Assembly: GCA_036244855.1 (NCBI GenBank)
Contig: BQKZ01007193.1
Location: forward strand, 9,808 to 35,339
Length of the DNA: 25,532 bases
Source of the DNA: Temnopleurus reevesii
Lineage: Eukaryota > Echinodermata > Echinoidea > Temnopleuroida > Temnopleuridae
Reading direction: 5' to 3'
Position numbers and translations under genes: made by a program. The notes below the pieces were generated by a model. It was not told the DNA's origin, made no database searches, and saw only the letters and a list, made by a program, of their open reading frames with translations. Numbering within the stretch: the stretch's first letter is position 1; every line of letters starts with the position of its first letter. This document shows, piece after piece, positions 19,621-25,532 of the stretch.

Positions 19621-22600
19621 GTATTATTCAAACACCCTAAGGAGCTATCACCGCTCAATTTGTCACCATTACCTTACCTAATCTCTATGCCAACATTTGT
19701 GATACACCTCATCACCAATTTGTTAAGAGTTGTTTGTCTTTTATATGGGTATAGTAATGCAGTAAGAGACATGTATCCATCTGATGAAAATGTTCAAACT
19801 TGCTATAATTTATTTAGACTACAAATACTATGAAAAGTTTCATGCCCATAATCTGAGGTTCTGGGTTCTACATCCATCTATCCTAACAATTCTTGCCATC
19901 GACAATAGGCGTAACAAGTTATATCTCACAAAACCATCGATATCGATCTATTGGATTTGGGAAAGTGGCCTTATGTTTGGGGAAACTAATTAACATGCTA
20001 CGTCTATCAGATAAAAACTTTGTCATTTTACCTTCTTTCGATGTAATCTGTGGTACTAGGTTCTGCACCAAAGAAATCCCCCACGAGGTCATAACAATTG
20101 TAAAACAATGATTTCTTCACCTAAATCTGGGCAAAAATGAACGTAGCACATGCACAAATGTCTATAACCAGAAGTGGGTACCGATTCACACAAATTGTTT
20201 ACAGTAAAAACTGCATAGCGCCACCTGATCTTCTTTTATTGTTGAAGGCAAGAATTATTCCCACTTACATCAAGTATTGTTGTCAACTGCACGCATTACG
20301 AGAGTTTTTTACGTGACCTAAAACTTATCTTGGTTTCCAATGAATGCCACATTTCAAAACAATTTGTTAATCTATCAATTTGAATTGTGCTTCTGCCCTC
20401 TTCTTCTTCTTTGATAAAAATACATCTTGAAAACAAAAGTGCCTCTTGCACCACCATATTGTGGCGGAGGCATGAAGAGAAAGCTTTGACAGTGATCTTT
20501 AAATTCCTATGGCATACATGTCAATTCATGTGGTACTGTCTTTGAATGAACATAAAAAGATAGGGCCTCATGCCAAAATCAGTCTTTAACATTACAAGAT
20601 GGTGAAACATTCTGTTTATTTCAAAGTCTTAATGTGCAGCATCTTTCCATTTCTCTCGTCCCTTGATTAACGTCTGAAGCATCTTTGAACATCCTCTCCT
20701 GGTACCCAAAGTCAGACCTTCATTCCTGTGGTACGACATTCATCATTCAGCAACTCTGGTTTTGAAACCTGGTGCTAATCAAGCCATCTTTCATTTCATC
20801 CATCCAACTTGCTTGCATTGATGGGGGTAGAGAACACCCTGAAGGGTATGCCATAGGATGTATCTATCAGCCTCTCATGATAGCCTCACCCCTTAGAGAG
20901 GTGTAACTTCTCTGGTACATTTAAGTGGTAGAACCCTCTTTCCATGCAACTCTTGATAAATGCACTTGCCTCCATCTCTCCACAGTCCCCTCCTTTCATC
21001 TAGCTTTCTTACCCTCTCATTGATGACATGCTACTGTTGGTCGTGACTTCAAGTGTAAAGCATCTTTCAAAACTGATCATGAAAATCCAAGATGGCAAAT
21101 TCAAAAGCATAGCAATAGCGAAGTTAATAATAAGGCAAGTAATTCAGAAATTTCTTTTTCATTTTGATTTAAAAATATGGCTGGATGTTGTTACAATTCA
21201 TCTAAGTTTTCAACCTGGAATACATGCATCAGAGGTATGTTAAAAATTTCAACAAATTTATATTTATATCTCATGTATTGTCTATGATTTATTTCATACT
21301 GTAAAGGTGCCAAAAGGTAGCTGTAGAGGGATGGGTGAATGAGCTATTAGATTTCAAGTTCAACACCTTCCAATCAAAAGTCCATTTGTCTTGCAAAACA
21401 ATTTGGCCTGCTGCCCACACTCAGGTGAAGTAAGTAGAAAATTGGTGTGTTTACAGAGTAACCAATAACGCTACGTCTCCTGAGGGACAGCTAGTGGGCT
21501 GGTCAGATAACGATCCTCTAAGGATGTAGAGATGGTGGAGGTGCCATGTAGTCCCACTTACTCATAACCAAGTGTGGAATTTAACACTTCAACAGTCATG
21601 CTTGGCCCTTCTAATAAGCATCAGCAATTCAATGCAACTCGGAATATTCTGACTAATGAGTGGGTGGGTTAGTAAAATTTCATACAGACTGAAACCTCTG
21701 AACATCCCTAAAAATTTTCAATTTAAATTAGCAACTAAAGCGTACGTCTTTCTACAACCTGAACTGAAATAAAACAAGTCATATAATCATGAACTAAAAG
21801 GCCAAATTGTGCAGTTGTCATAACATCATAATTTGGTACGATTTCTTGCCCAATTTTTGACTTATTTAGAACAGGTGCCTTGGATGACGTACTCACTGGC
21901 TTCAATGCCTAAAACATTGGCCGTTGAGAATGAATTTGCTCTCTCTTTTTTTTTCCACTGATATATAAAAGTACCATACAAAATGGATGTCTTGCCATTA
22001 AAATATAAACATTTAAGGCTTTTAATAGACAATGATTAGCATATATTCACTTTGGTTAAAAGCAGTCCATTTTCAATTTACACAACCACTGCAGGGCATT
22101 TATGATATGGTTGACCTAAAATTGTACACATAATATTTGGGAGGGGGTACAGTGAAAGGAAATTTATGTCAAAATATATTTATATTGCTACAGTGTCAAA
22201 TCTCTGGAAAATCAATTAAAACTGGCAAAGAGTTTGCATATACTTATGGGTGGTTTCTCATGAAATCAAAGTCATCAAATTGGTTCTATTGATGATGTAC
22301 TTAAGAGGTTCAATTGAAAAAGGGATGGACTGCTTCAAGAAAGTGCCACTCCCATGTCAATGTGAATGACCCTTGCTATCAATCAGTCTTACAAGGTCAA
22401 GACCATCAGAAAAAAAACTGAATGAACTTAACCTGAAATGGGCCAAATGATGAAGTAATTATGGGATTATAACCAGAGTTTTGATAGTGTAATCCCTGTA
22501 ACATAACACCACTTATAAGTCTACCATATGAACCAAATTAAATCAAACAGACATGGTTTGACACCCACTACTGTACCTCCGTGCTGCGGAGCTACTTTCA

Positions 22601-22715
22601 AACTTGTGTGGTTTATTTCAGTTCTGGACATTTATCATTTAATGTCCATTACAAAAAGGTAATGGCAACTATGTTATTCAGTTTCAGAGGAAAGTCAATG
22701 AAGAGTCTCAGATAC

Positions 22716-22733
22716 AGAGAGAGAGAGAGAGAG
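22716..22733. repeat. (AG)n dinucleotide microsatellite
   Basis: Nine AG units followed by a purine-rich degenerate tail (GGGAAAGAGAG). Simple sequence within apparent intron. Confidence 0.9.
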
Positions 22734-25214
22734 GGAAAGAGAGAAAATGTAGGGGAAATTCTAAAAGATTTAACTATAGACTACTTGATATATAAGATAG
22801 TAATAATATAACTGTTTTGAAATCAAAGAGATATTTGTTCCATAGAATAATTGTCTGAATAAGAATAGTTAATGTGAGAATATGACACAACTGTATATAT
22901 TAATTCATGCAAGTGGCATGGGTTGGGCGAGGAAGATCAGCTTTCTCTAGAGCTTATCTATAATTGAATGATTGTCTATGACACATGTAATCTTGTTCAT
23001 TTGTCTCAAGACACAGAGCTACCAGTAATTCACTTATCCAGGTCTAACAATAGCCACCTGAAATGACTTTAGATTGTCAAGAAGTTTATTTGATGCCTGT
23101 CACGTACAGAAGTTAAGGTATTTGCGAAGATAGTCTAATTCTATTTTGCAGTAAACTGAATACGCCACTTCAAAAGTCAAATAAAAATTACAGAATTGAC
23201 ATACTATTTGATGGCAACACCTAGATATATTTTTGCTAACTCATATGATTTCCTTTTAATCTTTCTCTAAATTTCAAATGAAACAAATACCAATTGAACT
23301 GAAGTTAATACTTTAACAGACCATTTGAAATATTAACATTCATAAAGACTTAAAGTGCCTACTTCGTGTCAAGCTTTATCAATAAACCAAAAAGACCTAC
23401 ATCTAGACACATATTTGGAGGTCTATCATTTTACCAAAAATCAAAGCATCTCAAATAGAAAATAATTAGGAGGGAAAAGGCACAGTTAAGTTTTCTTGGG
23501 TCCCCTTTCTTTGGGGATGAATTTATGCCCATTTTATAGCCATTTTTTTTTGCTTACATTTAAAAACCACCCTCCCATCCAATTGCAAGACAAATGCAGA
23601 TTAGATTGACAGAGTTAGACCAGCATCTGTTGACTTGTCTAGACGCCATGTGGTAGTTAAGATGAAGGAATAGTACATGTAACAGCATGGGACCGCAACA
23701 GAGACAACAAATCCCAAACAGGTGTCACCATAGTCCAAACCACTCTTCTTCACTAGTGTTGTTCTTCAAGTGATGCCCCTCTGATAATTGTCAAATTGTG
23801 TGAATTAATTGGGGAGGAGCTTTGCGTCAGTTGATGACCTAGGTACTTCATGACAATTACTGCAAGGATTTTCATGATTCCCTATCACCTGCTGTCTTGT
23901 AAACTAGATTTACCTATCTCACAGGTACATTAAGGTTTATTGACCTCTGGTGTACGTAGTATTGGCTCAATTTAATGCTTGCTCATATTCCACACTGCTA
24001 CTTTACACCATACCCAAAATTAGTTTATTCAGTTAAAGCGTAATTATATTACATAAGGTTATTCCTGTTATAAAACCCGCTTTTGAAAATATTTTTGATG
24101 TCAAGGTATTTTCAACCCATGCAGATTGAGCCTATTGTGGTGACTTTGCTAAATGTACCATAGGTAATTTGACACATTAATTTTGGGCACTTCTTAACAA
24201 CTAAGAAATAAATAAACCTCTTATAGAATGTATTAGCACTGGGGATAATTCATATGAATTCCTAAACATGCAACTGTGCATCATACTTGGTAATTTAAGA
24301 AACATGTCAAAAAGTTTTTCTCAGTCTGAGAAAAAAAAAATAATTGAATATCTTAGTTTGAGAAGCCTCATCATTCTTTAATTTGGAGATAATGAATGTG
24401 AAGCCTTGTTCAAGGAACAGTGTGAAAGATAAGAACCACAAATTTCCTTGTTCATATTAAATTCATGTTCATCTCAACATCATTGAAAATCACCAAAAAT
24501 CAATCTATGTTTGCAGGAATTGTCATATTTTCCTTTTATCAACATCTAACCTGTGTTAATTGTGAGCCTGCATGATCCTCTCAAATACTGCTACATGGTA
24601 ATCTTGACATAATTCCAAAATGTTTCTGCTTGTAAAATATCAGGCGACAATTTGCCAAGATTGATTTGGAGGCTGTTCTTTTACTGTTCCCACCTATCCC
24701 ATAATGAAGTTAGGCAAAAGGAGTTTAATTTAGTAAAGGTGTGTCTACATCCCAGCCTTACACAAGTGGGTGTACATCAGTGTCCTTCCACTGGATCCAC
24801 AAAATGTCAACATGTCAGCATTCCTCAGGAAAGCGCAGCAATGACACTCCCACATTGTTGTTATGCAAAGAGCAATGCTCGCATCATCTATCTAAAAGTG
24901 TGTTCGTGGAGGCACATGTAAGCACTGATAACAAAACAGGTGGAACGTGAGTTTCCTCTTTTCTCCAATCTAAACAACTTCTTAATCATGATTGAAGATG
25001 ATTTCATTACACACAGCTGCATAGTACATTTTCCCTCATTTGAGAAGCTAGGCCAAGTGATCATGGATTTAAAATCAAGTCAAGGTCATCAAACAATATA
25101 ATGAGAATACGGGCTTGTAAATCCAATTTTTTTTTATATGCTATAGCATAAATTAGAATATCTCTGCACAGCTTGATTGAATTCAAAATTACTGCCTCAA
25201 ATGTTGTAAATCTT

Positions 25215-25245
25215 ATACCTTGTGGGGTGTAATGACACAAGGTAT
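25215..25245. repeat. Short perfect stem-loop
   Basis: ATACCTTGTG (25215-25224) and CACAAGGTAT (25236-25245) are exact reverse complements separated by 11 bases. A small hairpin, not followed by a terminator-like tract and not tied to any recognised gene. Confidence 0.7.
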
Positions 25246-25396
25246 CATCTTCACCATATTTCTGAATAAAGCCTTGATTCTCTTTTTTTTGGTATATTCA
25301 TAAATCATACTGTCATAAAAAGAAAATTGATAAATGAAATGAAATACATTACACCCATATTATGGAGTACAAAATAGTTGTTTATGTGCATTACTC

Positions 25397-25532
25397 CTCT
25401 TAAAGGAGAATTACACCCAGGCAATAATGTACGGTCAGTAAATGAAGAAAAATCAGATGAATAAACTGTGAAAATTTGAGCAAAATCGGATAATCCATTC
25501 AAAAGTTATGAATTTTCAAAGTTATTATTTCC
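25397..25532 (+). repeat. Dispersed repeat fragment, truncated by right edge
   Basis: It begins at about CTCTTAAAGGAGAATTACACC and runs through GAAAAATCAGATGAATAAAC and TTTGAGCAAAATCGGATAAT to AAAAGTTATGAATTTTCAAAG. The layout (AAAGGAGAAT...GAAAAATC...AAAATCGGA...AAAAGTTATGA) matches a very abundant short interspersed repeat type that I recall from sea urchin genomic sequence. This is recognition from memory, not alignment. Confidence 0.55.

Larger units (their letters stand above)
12324..25532 (-). other. Apparent upstream COPZ intron or unassigned region
   Basis: More than 13.2 kb without a recognisable exon. I searched by eye on the minus strand for the expected preceding zeta-COP segment (LNCLFDSxSQMLR with a phase-2 donor) and for the EGLTVVYKS, YYDDTYP and N-terminal segments, and found none. 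Short open frames throughout have no known similarity. A hairpin (16400-16496), a GATA run (16212-16224), a GA microsatellite (22716-22733), a GC-richer block (19350-19620) and an edge repeat (25397-25532) are noted separately. A nested gene cannot be excluded. Confidence 0.6.

Noticed and set aside
23600..23645. Minus-strand SQQML followed by GT, considered as the missing COPZ exon end
   Set aside because: An in-frame stop lies just upstream and the donor phase is wrong for the next exon.
24652..24950. Two overlapping plus-strand open frames
   Set aside because: No known domain, no acceptor/donor pair with coding continuity, and antisense to the COPZ intron.

Overview
This is intron-rich, AT-rich eukaryotic nuclear DNA from an animal. 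It has GT-AG introns of 0.9 to more than 13 kb, many simple repeats, and only short conserved exons. The protein sequences and a dispersed repeat at the right edge (a family I associate with sea-urchin-type genomes) suggest a marine invertebrate deuterostome, most likely an echinoderm. That assignment is inference. Almost all longer open reading frames are chance frames in introns or simple repeats. No bacterial-style operons, CRISPR arrays, intact transposase genes or convincing tRNA/rRNA genes were found.

Two genes are supported, both on the minus strand and in tandem. (1) The left part holds the 5' end of a metaxin-2 gene (MTX2). Coding exon 1 is 3253-3301, exon 2 is 1611-1667 and exon 3 is 572-691. 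Together they give about 75 N-terminal residues, and the gene runs off the left edge in intron 3. (2) The middle holds the 3' end of a coatomer zeta subunit gene (COPZ), with coding exons 12246-12323, 10858-10948 and 7065-7112 (stop TAG). Its next upstream exon was not found in the remaining 13.2 kb. Either that intron is very long or I missed the exon.

Region by region: 1-3301 is MTX2 exons and introns, including a TTAA-flanked inverted-repeat element (2177-2695) and a GC-rich hairpin (2877-3007). 3323-6646 is the intergenic space, with a C27 tract, a 34-bp perfect palindrome, a CpG-richer block and a long ATC-type microsatellite. 6647-12323 is the COPZ 3' end. 12324-25532 is apparent COPZ intron with a microRNA-like hairpin, a GA repeat and a dispersed repeat truncated by the right edge.

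The products act in different places: metaxin-2 in outer-membrane protein import at mitochondria, zeta-COP in COPI vesicle coats at the Golgi. Their adjacency is the most interesting point. In human, MTX2 lies beside HOXD, COPZ1 near HOXC and COPZ2 near HOXB, so the pair looks like a fragment of the ancestral Hox-flanking gene neighbourhood.
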